DNA of 64,000 nucleotides, taken from NCBI GenBank assembly GCA_963920665.1, contig OY987265.1:7879001-7943000 (forward strand), written 5' to 3'. This stretch comes from Straminergon stramineum. Its lineage: Eukaryota > Streptophyta > Bryopsida > Hypnales > Calliergonaceae. Under the pieces are notes generated by a model. The model worked only from the letters and a program-made list of their open reading frames with translations. It was not told the origin of the DNA and did not search any database. Below, one piece after another: positions 38,045 to 50,319 of the stretch (positions are counted from its first letter, which is position 1; each line of letters opens with the position of its first letter). The position numbers and the translations under genes were made by a program.

Positions 38045-40060
38045 GTGTTCTTCCCTGGTTTTGATAATAAAAGTAAGTTCTATAATTTATATGATTCTAT
38101 AAAATAAAATATACATCATGGTCATGACATTGTTTTTGATGAACACAAAGTAGAGTATCAATTCATTAGAAAAGAGATGTTCAACATGATGAAACCAACT
38201 TGTTTCCACTTGTATCATCGAGTACAAAAACAACCAATGGAGGGCTACTAGTTAGCAATCTTAATCAACCACATGCCTCTACAAATTATAATGCCAAATG
38301 GAGATCAAACAAATTGTGGTAGCAAGAACAAAGCCTTTTCAAATGAATAATTATCTCCAAAAACCATTGGAGCACAATTTAGTGAAGCCACCATGAAGAG
38401 CAAGTTGTAATTGGCATCTAAGCACCAAATCTAGAGATTTTCTTATACTTTCAACAAAAGATGATTGGGAGCCTATGACCTATGAAGAAATTATATTTCA
38501 TTCCAAATTGGCTCAATGCAATTAAAGAGGAATTGGATTCTACATATAAAAACAAAATGTAGGGGATTGTCCAACTTCCAAAAGAGAAACATCTTATTTC
38601 AACAAAGTGGATTTTTAATCATCAAAACGTAATGACAATGAACGAAAATAAAAGGCTAGAATTGTGACACAAGGATTCAAGCAAGTTGAAGGGATTTACC
38701 TTTTCCAAAACTTTTGCCATAGTTGTTTGTTGGTCATCATTTTGAACAATAGTTGGAATTGCAATGATGAGAGAATGGAAGATTTATCAACTTGACGTTA
38801 TTATAGGCTTTTATGGATAGCTAAGTAAAGAAGTCTACTTGATAATGCCTGCTAGATTCTAGGAACACTACAAGAAAAAGGGGTGTTTTAAGTGAGTTTT
38901 TAAGTATAGTCCTAGACATAAGATTTTAAGTAATGACCTTTTAGGAGATTTTTAGTAAAAATTTATTAGAAATATATGTGTTTTTAGTAAAATTTTACTG
39001 AAAATCTCCTAAAAGGTCATTACTTAAAATCTTATACCTAGGACTATACTTAAAAACTCACTTAAAACACCCCTTTCTCTTGTAGTGGAAGTACAAATAA
39101 TTGGCCTCATCTATAAGCTCAATGTGGCCTTTTATGGTTGGCATTAGGCACTTTGAACTTAACATAGCCGCATTGACTTTTTCCTTCTACCTTTGGATCT
39201 TCATATAAGAATATAATTGACTATAATCTCTACATTTGCTTGCAATATGGAAAATTTACAATTACTATTTTGTATATTGATAAAATTTTCATTAAAAAAA
39301 ATGATCATACTAATATTGACAAAATTCAGCAAGTATCGATGAGAATGTTTGATATGACTAATCTAGGAGAAGTTAAATGTATTTTGGAAGTTGGGATCAC
39401 TTATATTCACAATGGAATGTGGCTACATCATAGTTGGTATACTCAAAAGTTGTTAGAACGTTATGGGATATATAGAAAACCGGAATCCTCTAAAGATCCC
39501 AATGAATCTTGCCATCAAGTTTGAGAATGAAACTCACATCTTTGAATTGAACTCAACCAAATATTATCTTTTATTGTTAGTCTTCTATATATCACCAATA
39601 CACAACATGATGTCCAATTTGCAATATATAGGATGTGTTTCTGAAAGTTATATGGATTGTCTTTTAATCAATCATATAATAGCTACAAAAAACATCATCA
39701 AAAACCTCAAGGGTACAATGGATTATGGATTATTTTACACAAAAAGAGACCTAAGAGGATTAATTTCCTTTGAAGACCTTGATCATGATCGATACCATAA
39801 TATACAACACTCTACATAATCATAGATTTTATTCAAAGTGGGTGAATCACTTATACATCGAAGGAGTCATCTACAACCATAGTAGCACTTTCTACCACAA
39901 AAATTGAGTATAGAGACCTCTCTAGGCTAATGGCCAATATAGTTATGTTGAGAGAAATACATATCACAAATGAAAGAATAATTACTCTCTATAGTGATAA
40001 TATTAATAGCATTACGTTGGTTCACAATCTTGTAATACATGCACAAATGAAACATATATA
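38045..40060 (+). pseudogene. Ty1-copia reverse transcriptase/RNase H remnant, 3' part
   Basis: Recognisable in order despite stops and shifts: NKSKFYNLYDSIK and HDIVFDEHKVEYQ (38060-38160), the region before reverse transcriptase near 38480-38650, WKIYQLDV near 38780, an RT block with YIDKIFI and MTNLGEVKCILEVG (39240-39420), WYTQKLLERYG, and an RNase H-like tail with TEYRDLSRLMANI, LYSDNINS and HAQMKHI at 39900-40055. A CACTA MITE sits within it at 38866-39087. No functional protein can come from it. Confidence 0.8.
38866..39087. mobile_element. CACTA-type MITE, near-perfect hairpin
   Basis: 222 bp beginning CACTACAAGAAA and ending TTGTAGTG, with a 3-bp target duplication GAA on each side (38863-38865 and 39088-39090). 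The two arms of about 100 bp are almost perfect inverted copies around a small AT-rich loop near 38960-38985. Termini and 3-bp duplication fit the CACTA (En/Spm) superfamily. It interrupts the copia remnant, so it inserted later. Confidence 0.88.
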
Positions 40061-40115
40061 AACAAAACATCATAATATTAGAGAACAAAATCAAGCATGA
40101 AATATAGATGTTGGT

Positions 40116-40682
40116 TAACCCCTAAAGAACCAAGGCACATTTCAAGCAAAAATTGTGAAAACTACCACTTTTTAGGGTAGTGAGAAATAAATGAATTTTT
40201 TTTTTTTTCAAAATTCAACCATATAAATTTGTACAAGACTACTATGGGAATGTGTAGAAAAAATTTCAGAAACTTTGACTATATGGATTGTTGGAAGTTA
40301 GAAGAAAAAGTTTTTTCCAACTTGCCCAACATGGCCAGCAACCGTTAACTCCTTCTAAAGTGAGATCTTTATACTACACATGGTTATTTTTTTTGACATT
40401 TGCATCTTGTATCATGTAAGTTAGATACTTGCCAAATTTGAGAAGTAGAGGAGGTGTTTTGGACATGTTGCTTGAAGTTGCCCAAGCTACCTGAAAAGTT
40501 TAGGGTAGCAAAACTTTTGATCCAGGCACCCATTCGGAAAAAAAAATTACATTCCCACTTGGGGGTACATGTTCAAATTGTGTGTCAAAATTTGAAAAAC
40601 ATTCATTAAAAAATGACTTCATACAAACCTACCCAAGATTAGCTGTGTATGTTCAACAATCATTTGGTCCTTTAGGAGTTAA
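40116..40682 (+). mobile_element. TTAA-flanked MITE, subfamily J
   Basis: 567 bp, left TTAACCCCTAAAGAACC, right GGTCCTTTAGGAGTTAA. Interior shares GTGTAGAAAAAATTTCAGAAA-like sequence with subfamilies F and H. It lies immediately 3' of the copia remnant. Confidence 0.75.
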
Positions 40683-41339
40683 TTATGTTCCCAAAACTAT
40701 ACAATAGGCAAATGTACTAACAAACCTATTAGGAATCAATAAGAATTGTAAGAATAATTGAACTATCAAATGGTTTGCTCTCCTCTTCCATTAGTGAATT
40801 TGATAGATTATCTCTACTAAGAAAGATAGTCTTCTATGTCTTTCATGCTCTCTCTTACTAGACAAAAAATGAAAGTGTTTAGATGGATATCCCTTCAATC
40901 ACTGAATGAAGAGGCTTAATTCCATGAGTAATTGCTATCTTTTTATACCCAACAATATCTAATCTAACAAACTCTAGAATAGATCGACCAATCTTCATTC
41001 TCAATAATAAAATTCTCCACAATATCAAGATATATATTCAATCATATTGATCAACATATAAGGATTTTTCAATCTTTTGAACCAAGGTCATATTAGATTG
41101 ATTACAATCTTGTTTGGAGCTTTAAGAAGCAAATTCCATATAATAAGGTCATGTCTCAGTTGAATTTGGTGGATAGCAAGTGATCTTTATTATCCTCAAA
41201 TTTGATCATAGTGATCCAAATGATAATTTAAGTACACAATAATTAAACAAAATGAGAGGAAGTCGAAGGTTGTTTATACCAAGGCCATGGTTGCTAGTAT
41301 GTGAGCTTAGGATCTCAAGCCCACAAGCTTAGGAGATTA
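40683..41339. other. AT-rich spacer, no gene recognised
   Basis: No signal other than short AT-rich repeats leading into the minisatellite. Confidence 0.35.
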
Positions 41340-43035
41340 GGCTCTTATGTTATTGATACCTATATTATAGGTCATTTCCATAGTTATATGATGTTTATGA
41401 TTATAGATGTCTATGTCGTAGGTACCTATTTTATAAGCACCTTCCATGATTATAAAATGTTTATATTATAGTTATCTATATTGTAAGTACCTATGTTAGA
41501 AGCAACTTCCATGGTTATAGGATATTTATATAATAAGTGCCTAATTATATTAAGTGTGTCTATACTTTAAGTACCTATGTTTTAAGCACTTTCCATAGTT
41601 ATAGTATATTTATATTATATGTATCTATGTTATAAGCTGTCACGACCCTCATCAAGAGGCGTGCCCGTGCCACCTTGATGAGTAAGGGTGATGTTGGGGA
41701 TGACTCCCCAAGCTTTGTAAGAGATGGGGTGAGGGGGACTAGGAGTCCCAAGCAATTAGAGCGATGTAGCGCTTTAATCTAGACAAATTAGAGGGGCGTG
41801 TCACACATGCTTGGAAGCTTGTGAGAAGACCCATCCGTGGGTTTGAAGAAAGTGAGAATCCAAGTTGGGAGTCAAAAGTTATGGCTCCTGAAAGTTGGCA
41901 GTGTCCCGACCGCGTCCCAAGGTATGAGGACATGGGAAACAAGGTTTGGGAGGAATCCTTTGAGCCAAATATGACATTCTGTATATCATTGGAAAGATAA
42001 GGAGACAAAATTTCCAGACTAATAAGACTCATGAGGAGATGAGCTATGAGCTAAAAGTTATGGGCATCCAAAGAGGGTGGAGTCCCGGAGAACTACACCT
42101 CCCGGGGAACTCATACCTTTGGAGGGCCATAACTTCCTCAATACTTGTTGCATTGGGGAAAGTGAATAGTCCACAATGATCTACAAAAAATGTAGATCAC
42201 AAAAATGGGCTTGCACTTGGAATTTGGAGCTCGGAAATAAACGTTATCCCAATGGGAAGATCAGGAGTCTTTGGGGGTCCGGTTTTAGAGAAACCACTTG
42301 GAATTGGGTGGTCTTTCAAGATGGGGAGCATCTTGAGGGTTCCTAGTGCCCTCTAGTATGGGAGGGAGGGGGGCTGTTGAATCACGCAAAGAGTACTATG
42401 AGGAGGGATGGTCTCCCTCCTCCCTCTCGGATGATACCATAGTGAGTCAAAGTGGCCTCGGGTAGTGAGGTTAGTATTCGAGCCTCACCATCACTTGTGT
42501 GTTACCATGGAGTGCTTGTGCACTCCTTGATACCGGTTGAGTGGTGTCCCACTTCACACTAGACCATGGTGTGAGTCCCGTTTGGTGAGTCCCGATTAGT
42601 ACGTCCCGAAATGAATTGGGTTGGGCCTAGTGGGGAGTTGGGTCCCATTCAAGGGCGGTTAGCACTAGTGGAGAGTAGTGCCTTCACCAAGTGCTTGGAC
42701 ATCAATGGAAGTTCTGCTCCATGTCATCAAATGACATGCCCGATGTCTTGTGGGAGTTATGGGTTGGAAAGAAAGTGTTGGGAGTCATAGAGGAATTGGG
42801 AACCCCATGACTTGAGTTGGAACTTAACATTGTGGATGCGTGGCATGTTTAGTGTTAGGAGAGCGTGACCCTTGGTGTAACTAAAGGGTTAAGTACTTGG
42901 GAAAGCACTAGAAAGTAAACTTAAGGTGGTAAATGTCACTAAGGGGCGCAACACAAGCACCTCACATAGTTATAGGAGATTCATATTATAAGTATATATG
43001 TTATAAACACCTTCAATAGTTGTAGAATATCTACT
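41340..43035. repeat. Minisatellite split by an LTR insertion
   Basis: Units of roughly 60 bp built from TATGTTATAAGCACCTTCCATAGTTATAG with variants run from about 41340 to 41637 and resume at 42954-43035. The interruption at 41638-42953 is the apparent solo LTR. Units diverge by point changes and small indels. Confidence 0.65.
41638..42953 (+). mobile_element. Apparent solo LTR
   Basis: 1,316 bp of much GC-richer DNA that starts TGTCACGACCC and ends GGGGCGCAACA, the TG...CA ends usual for plant LTRs. It is flanked by TAAGC (41633-41637) and CAAGC (42954-42958), a 5-bp target duplication with one mismatch. No retroviral-type coding sequence is inside, so recombination between two LTRs is the likely origin. 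The superfamily cannot be told from one LTR. Confidence 0.6.
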
Positions 43036-44868
43036 TACACCTAGGCTCAAGGCTCATAGGCTCTCATTTCTAAGCTCACATGCTAGTGTCATTGATACCA
43101 AGGCAAATAGGCAATAGATTAAGAGAAGGCTTTGCAACCTAGTATTTCTAAAAGCTTCACATATACTTTTTTTGTCAAGTCAATCCATTTTTAAAAAAAC
43201 TATTTGTATTGCCAATATCCCCCCAATAATGTGATAAAAAAAATTTGTAGTAAAGACTATTTCATTTCAACTAAACTGAATTTTTCATTTCTGAAAATAA
43301 TAAATATGAAGAAAATTCAAATTAATTTCAAATAAAATACTTTAAAATTTAGAAAACTAATAATTAAAATATACAACCTTCAATTTTTCAAATTTAGTAA
43401 TTTTGGAAATGAAAAATTCACAAATTCAAAGATTTTGAGATTTAAAAGTTTAAAGATTTGAAATCTTTAAACTTTGAATCTTCAACATTTCAAAAGTATA
43501 TAATTATAAGTTGATCCTAATTGTAAGCAAAGACAACATTGGATTGAGCTTTATGAATAGATTAATTTTCCTAAACTAATTTCCAAAGAAATTAATTAAT
43601 TATTTTAAATCAATTAAAAATATTTTTTATTTTAAAATTCTCTATAAATCTATAGTTTTCAAGTAGAAAACTTTAAAGTTTTTTAAATTTCAAGACGACA
43701 TAATCTTAGAGAACTAGAGGCCATGGATGGTAACATGAAGAACATTGAAGTTTTAAAGTTGAAATAGTATGAACCCTTCTATCCATTCAAAACATGTGGA
43801 AATTGGTTATTTTTGTGACCTTTGAGGTTCAAGATAAAATTTCTTGCCTCCTTGCACAACATAATCATGATCACTTCTTTCTCTTCATCTTTAGGTCTTC
43901 CACAGCTTTTGTCATGTCTTATAGAAGTTGTAACTAGGATGATAAAATATAGGCATATGCTTCCAAATTTGTTAAAAAAAAATAGCACTTCAAGATGAAT
44001 TAATGGGCAATTAATCATCACTTAATCAAGGTTTTTTTTAGTTTTCAACCACAAAATCTTATCCTTCACTAGTGACATGGTCACTTATGAAAAAAATTGT
44101 GGTTTGTGAGCAATGTATGTGCGAGAATGAAGCTTGCAAAGAGAATCAATTTTTTTTTCAAGACTACTTAGGCTTTTTGAAAATGTGGCTTTGTCAAGCT
44201 TTTGAGTCTAGTAACTCAATTTCATTTGCAAAGAAGATCTAAGTACTTTAGACTTTAATAGAGCCTTAAATGAAGAAGAAGTATGAAAATTTTGAAAGCA
44301 AAATGATGCTCTACTCCCCTTACTTGACTTAGGGTAAAAATTAAATAGAAATTAATTAAAAATTTCCAACAGTTGAATCTTTATAAAAATGGAATTCCCT
44401 AGATAGATTTTTTTCCCTAACTTTTGGATTTTGTAAAAATGAGAAAATAAAATTACATCTAATACTTAAATAAATTATTTTATTATTATTTTGGAGAAAT
44501 AGCCAATTATTTTTTCAATATTTATGTCATACTTGGGTGATACTTGATGATATCTACATCAAAATTAGGTGATACCTAAGTAAAATTTGTCTATTGGTAT
44601 TAAAAATAGTAGTAATTTGGATGTTTTGAACGAAAAAAAATTAAACTTCTCTTCACAAAAAAAAGTCAATATCTTTTATTTGTAGCCAACTATCAAAAAA
44701 TCATGCATAAAAAAATACTAACTTCAATGTAGATGCCCAAATTTCTCAAATACCATTTGTAGCTTCAAAGGGGTAGTAGTGAATGTTGAAATATTCATGA
44801 ATAGTATCACTTTTGAAAAAATCAAATTTTATGGTGCCACTATTATTTTACATGACACTAATTTTGCA
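43036..44868. other. AT-rich spacer with small hairpins
   Basis: No gene recognised. A small hairpin lies near 43448-43485 (AAAGATTTGAAATCTTT). Confidence 0.4.
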
Positions 44869-45325
44869 AATAGGATAGACTAGTCATACAACTCTTACAA
44901 AAATCAACAACACTCATGCTACATATTTTTGTTTGCAAGAGATAGGGGAAACATGTGCATGACAAATTGTAGGAATGCTCATCAAGTACTAGGTCTTCAT
45001 CATGAACATTAAATAAAATAATTGGATGATATTTCTTTGGAATGATAACATGACAAATTTTGTGATAGGAGTTGTAACAAGGGTTGTGATATTACATACT
45101 TGTTCTAATAGATTAGTCATATATATCAATTGCAATATCTATATAAAAGTAGGGGCCCCAAGGATACGGGAAAAAAAACAAGCAAAAGATAGGGAAAACA
45201 TGTGCATGACATATCACAAGAATACTCATTCACTTTGGATTTGCATTGTGAATGTTGCATTAAATAATTTGATAATATTTCTTTGGGATAAAAATGTGAT
45301 GGATTTTGTAATAGGGTCATGACAC
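44869..45325 (+). repeat. Tandem duplication, about 247-bp unit
   Basis: The block around 44941-45075 (AACATGTGCATGACA, ATATTTCTTTGGAATGATAA, TTTTGTGATAGG) recurs at 45188-45318 (AACATGTGCATGACA, ATATTTCTTTGGGATAAAAA, TTTTGTAATAGG). Confidence 0.65.
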
Positions 45326-45829
45326 TACGTACCAATGAAATAAGAGATCCATCAGCTAGTAGAAAATCAAACGAGTGAAATCAATAAATTATCATCCTAA
45401 TTCATCATTTTAGATTGTATAACCAAATGGAAAACTAGATGTGAAAAAATGGACTACTTATGGGAAAAAATGACAATTTTTCATCCTTTTTTCATCAAGA
45501 ACAAGTGGATTTTAATTGCCCCATACAAACTTTTGTCAATTCCTAGTTGAGAAGTGTGAGAAATAGCCAACACCAAATTAAAAAAAGTTGAAAAATCTAG
45601 CACCTATCTCACATAGCTTCAAACATGCTACTTGTGAATGAAGAAATGGGAAGACAAGCTTTTTATACAAGTGAGGTAGTAGTAGGTAAAACACACCATG
45701 TGAGATATATAAATTAAAATTAGTAGAAGCTCAATTGCTCATAATTAAGTTAAAAGCAAGAATTGTATTTAAAATAAAATTTCAAACCTCATTTAGGCAT
45801 AGTAGAATATTTTTTTTCAAAAAGTTTGA

Positions 45830-46085
45830 ACTAGGTTAATGTGAAAAATGAAGCTAATTTTCATCTCCAAAAATTTGTTTAAGATTTGAGATTTCAAACC
45901 TCAAATCAAAAGTTATAGACCAAGTTTAGAAAAGAGTTGGAAGGGACATTTTCAAACATTTCCAAATTTTGTCCATAACTTTTTTTTGGAGGTTCAAAAT
46001 CACAAACGGGTTTACATAGATGAAACTTAGCTTCATTTTACAACTTTTTTTAGTTCAAAAAAGTTAGTCTACTATCCCCAAATAA
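45830..46085. repeat. Imperfect long inverted repeat
   Basis: The left arm from about 45838 (AATGAAGCTAATTTTCATCT ... CAAAAGTTATAGAC) pairs with the right arm ending about 46055 (GTCCATAACTTTT ... GATGAAACTTAGCTTCATTTT). The arms of about 85 bp differ at several positions. No clear target duplication was found. Confidence 0.5.
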
Positions 46086-47683
46086 GGTCTAAAGTTATAC
46101 TTTGAACATAATTCTTGAATTGTTGACAATGAACAGTTAAGCTTTCATCTTCAACTTGTCCCACATCCTTTAAGGATTCATGAGAAACACTGAATTTCAT
46201 TATGAAAATGGCTTTTCCACTCTTCATTCTCATTGCATGTCATTGAAATAATTCCTTCATTTTGTTATCAAAAACTTTCTTGATGGTAGATAGTCAAATG
46301 ATAAATTTGTATTTGACTCAATGGATTTAGTTACTAGATTCTTTGGATTTTCAACAAACTATCTTCACGTTCCTGTATAGATCTAGCTATTTTGGTTCCC
46401 AAATTCGTAGAACGATTTGGTATTTTTTTAAAATTAATTAGTTTAAGCCAAACTTGGTATCCAAGTATAATAGTGTGCAGATAAATTGCCTTGAATTAAT
46501 ATATAGCCTTCAACTTAGTATTTGAATTGAGTTGTATTTTATTTGTCGATTTTTTAACTAATTGCTTTAGTAGATTCAAGGAAAACTAGTGTGCCCTATG
46601 CCGTTGCCACAACAAAAACAAAAGTAGAAGTAATTTTCTATTTTTATTTATTAAAAAAGAACTTGAAAATCCAATAACTTTCACACCATAGGTCAAAACA
46701 CCACGAATCAAAGCCCATTCACCCCTCCTTATTGAGAGCTTTCCAATGGTACCAAGCATGTGGCCAAGGGATGTGTGGTCCAAGAGATCTCAATGTAACA
46801 AACAAAACAAAACAAAGAACTTAACTTAAGGTATTTATGATCAAAATGCCAAAAAAATAAGATATTTTACTGAATTAAATGACTAAGCTTAGACAACAAC
46901 CGAATGACCATAGATAACTACCGAATTATATGTGAAAAGAATGGCAAAAAGCTGAGTCACCCCATAGACAAACAAACCGTTCACTGCTGCATACTCAATA
47001 TAAGTTAATAGATGACAAATGAGAGTTGCTACGTTATCTTCGGTCCATATTGGTCAAAGTTGAAACTACTGAAAGTGGGGTCCTTTTTGTTTTTTTTAAA
47101 ATGAAAAATTGCTTTCGTTGCAGAGAGGCGTAAGCTTAACGGACAAGCACCCGGGTGGTCAGCAGCGCAGGAGAGAGCCAGCCAGAAGTGTTCATGAAAT
47201 TTGTACAGTAAGTACAGTCCCATTCTCCCATGAGTCCCGAACTCCCAACTCAACAGCACTTCACAATACGGAAGCCACCTTTTTTCTTCCTTTTTTTCTG
47301 ACAATCAATGCGACAAGCATCCTCAAGCAAGGGGCGTCGTCACTTCCAGCCTGTGATTCCTGCGCAATTCCTGTGGGCGGCTACTCGGATAACGAAGTGT
47401 CGTAACAAGACAAGCAAGCATGTCATCGTCAGACCCAGGTGGAAACAGGATCCAGAACCCACGACAAAACCCCAAATCCTATGCACTCACCTTCCGTCCT
47501 TCACTTTGTATCAAAATTGAAGAAAATCCAACTCACCCGCGAAGCACTGCAGGCCCACGATGTGTGAGTTCCGCCAAAGTGGCTTGTGCATTCGGCGACG
47601 AGCCACACTCACCGCTTTTTCAAACATTGAGGAGCAGTCTTTTAATTTTGGGGAAATTTTCGCCAAATTTGACCCAATTTGAG
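46086..47683. other. Spacer; GC-richer island at 47030-47680
   Basis: From about 47030 the DNA is gene-like in composition, with plus-strand frames at 47109-47405 and 47420-47776 (the latter opening MSSSDPGGNRIQNPRQNPKS), but the second runs into the MITE at 47684, and neither shows a domain. It may be a gene fragment, a 5' exon or unannotated transcript. Confidence 0.35.
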
Positions 47684-48205
47684 TACTCCCTCCATCCCAA
47701 AATGATCTTCCTCTTGGACAAAGTGTTATGGATTAAGGCTGAAAATAATACTTTTAAAACCCGTTTTGTGTTGTAAGTTGGGTTTGGTGTACTCCTAGTG
47801 TCTTTGGAAACTTTGAGTTTTGGAAACCTTTTCAAAGTGTGGTTTGGGAGTGTTGAAAAGTGAAATTTTGGGGGTATAGTTTCAAGGAGTACCAATGGGC
47901 ACATACTTGTTGAGTGTGAGGTTGTCATTTTGTAGGCAATTAGTATGGATGCAAGACCATGTGTGGAACTTTGTACCACCTCCCAAAGCTTCATCTCCTT
48001 TAATTAGGCAAAAAATAAGAATGAACAATGTCAATTGACCCCTTCAATCATTCAATTTGTTTTCTGACTGATGATTGGATGGATGGAGGGGAAACTATTA
48101 CTTGGAGTTATTTTACTAGTCCTAAATAGCAATCAAAAGTAGAATTTGACCAATTCTCAACGTCACATAGTACAATAAGAAGATCATTTAGGGACAAAGG
48201 GAGTA
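47684..48205. mobile_element. Stowaway-like (Tc1/mariner) MITE
   Basis: 522 bp with TA at each end. Left end TACTCCCTCCATCCCAAAAT, right end the inverted AGGGACAAAGGGAGTA-type sequence preceded by AAGATCATTT, which matches left-end AATGATCTT. CTCCCTCCRTCCC with a TA duplication is the Stowaway signature of plants. Confidence 0.85.
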
Positions 48206-48235
48206 CTTGCTACCATTTCATTACATTGGAACGAT

Positions 48236-48876
48236 AACCCCTATAGTAAATGTCTAAGAACTTTTTTGAGCTTCTTGGATTTTGTACAAAATTAAACAAA
48301 AGTCCTAGTTTTTATAGGTTTTATCTATATTTTACAAATTGTGACCTTAGAAATTCAAAATAGATGTGTTATGGATCACATGGGAAAAGAAAACACAACA
48401 ATATCACTTACAAGTGGAAAGATTACAATGTTAGATCAAAAGGATATTAAAATTGTGGAATTGATTTGATGTCTTTCAATCCTTTTTATACACGTAAAAT
48501 CTAAAATTAAGAGTTATGAAAAAAATGTGAGGTTGAAGTATATTTCATGCATAAACATAATCAAAATATGGCTTTTCAAAATCTATTCTATTATTTTTTG
48601 AAATGCATTTTCAATGTGATTCCTTCCTCCCTCCAAGATTCAATGTATTTGAGGCACATCTCAAAGAACCTCTCACACTAAAATGGCAATTCAAATTTGC
48701 AATGGACACCCTTGTATAAAATCTTGAATAGAAAAATCATGCACATTTCTTTAAAATCAGAATTTTGCTTAAAATAGACCTTAAAGGATATTCAACTAAA
48801 AAATACCCAAAATAATACTTTCAATTGATAAGTTAGATTTCATTTAACTTCAAAGTTTAGAGAACACCAAAACCCT
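48236..48876 (+). mobile_element. Diverged TTAA-type MITE, subfamily G copy 2
   Basis: Aligns with 12891-13535 throughout, for example CACATGGGAAAAGAAAACAC against CACATAGGAAAAGAAAACAT, and CAAAGTTTAGAGAACACCAAAA against CAAAGTTTTCAAAACACCAAAA. Both ends are decayed (ATAACCCCTATAG on the left), so this copy is older. Confidence 0.65.
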
Positions 48877-50319
48877 TAAGTTAAAATTGTCAAGAACAAC
48901 TTCAAAGTTCAAACAACATATGTTATGTTCAACTTTGAACAAAGTTTACAAAATTATGGATAAAAGCACATGAGGGCTTGATGGTTGACCAATAACATAT
49001 GACAATTGTACTCGATGGTGAGGGTCAACAACAAACATTTCTAAAAATAGAAGCCAAAGTACTTAGGACTCTTTTATAAAAATTTATATAAAAAAATAAC
49101 ATACTGTTTTTCTCGCCAATTGGGGCATCTGCGAAACCACAAATCATTACTTACGTCTTCGGCAGGAAATGCAGACTCTGATCAAGCCATCAGTACGGTC
49201 TTTGGACTCAGCTGCACTTCAGGGGGCATATGCCTCTGACTACCTTCCCGAGGACAAAATTTAAACGATCTAACATGCCAAAGTCACGGCCATTTCCAGT
49301 ATTCCGCTATACACACGAACCCAAAATGCATGGTCGAACCGTCGAATTCGATCTTTCGGCAGGTTGCAGTACGTGACCCACTGATCACCAACTCTCGATC
49401 TGACGAGGCGGTGGTCCGGTCCATCCACTTTCTTTCTTTTCAGTCTCCCGAAATTGAATTTTCCGATGTATGACATGCAACGATCGAGAATTGGAGACAG
49501 ACCTCCATCGCTCATCATTCACTCTGGAAGTTCCGCTTTCCACGCCGCTGTCAGTCCGTTTCTGACAGTACGTTTGCGCGCGCGCAGAGTCCGGACATGC
49601 TGATCGATGCTTCGTCGAAGACCCGGAAGAATGGAATAATGCGGGTGGAGTGGTGGACAGCATTCAGTCCAGCACAGAGAGCGAGTCTTCAGGGCCGTAC
49701 GTAAATCCGGAGCCTCGTTGGCTCCAGATTCGACGGGCATTCACTGAGGACCCGGAGTTTTAGCTACTCTGAGAGTCTGAGCTGAGTCAATTGGATGAAT
49801 TGACATCACTTTATTAAGTTGACAGCGATCGTTGTAACCGCATTAAGTTACCGCAACATGGCTGTCACAATTTTCGAAGACTGGCCTGGGGACTTGCTCA
49901 CTTAGCTGGGCCACCACCCTGCCACTAACTGTTGCACCGCCCTTGCAAGTTGCAAGCTGTGCCTTTCAATTCTCCTTTCTCTACTGCCGTTGGAGAATGA
50001 TGAATGATGCATCGTCCTTTCCTGTACCGCCCCATGTGGCGATTCTTCCCCTCAATGATGACTGCACCCATCTGGGCTGGGCTGGAACCACGCTTTCGCC
50101 TGGCCTACATAAGCCGCGTTGGGGATTCATTTGTTCATTCAAGCAGCGGCAGCTTACTGAGACGACCAGTCCACATTGGGCTCTCGTGTTATATCTTCGA
50201 CTTGGAAGAGAGAACCTATCGAGATTTCACTTGGTTTATATTGATCACAGATTACGTCGATTACGAGTGTGCCGGACCATTTCTTGCCATCTCGCTGCTG
50301 TCCTAACCGTCACTTGAGA
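48877..50319. other. GC-richer upstream region of the HMA gene
   Basis: From about 49100 composition rises. Minus-strand frames at 49270-49518 and 49519-49740 lie in one reading frame separated by a single TGA, but show no domain or splice support. 49900-50319 is the likely promoter and 5' UTR of the HMA gene. Confidence 0.4.

Noticed and set aside
49270..49740. Two minus-strand frames in phase, separated by TGA, as a broken gene
   Set aside because: No recognisable domain, no splice signals and modest length; composition alone explains them.
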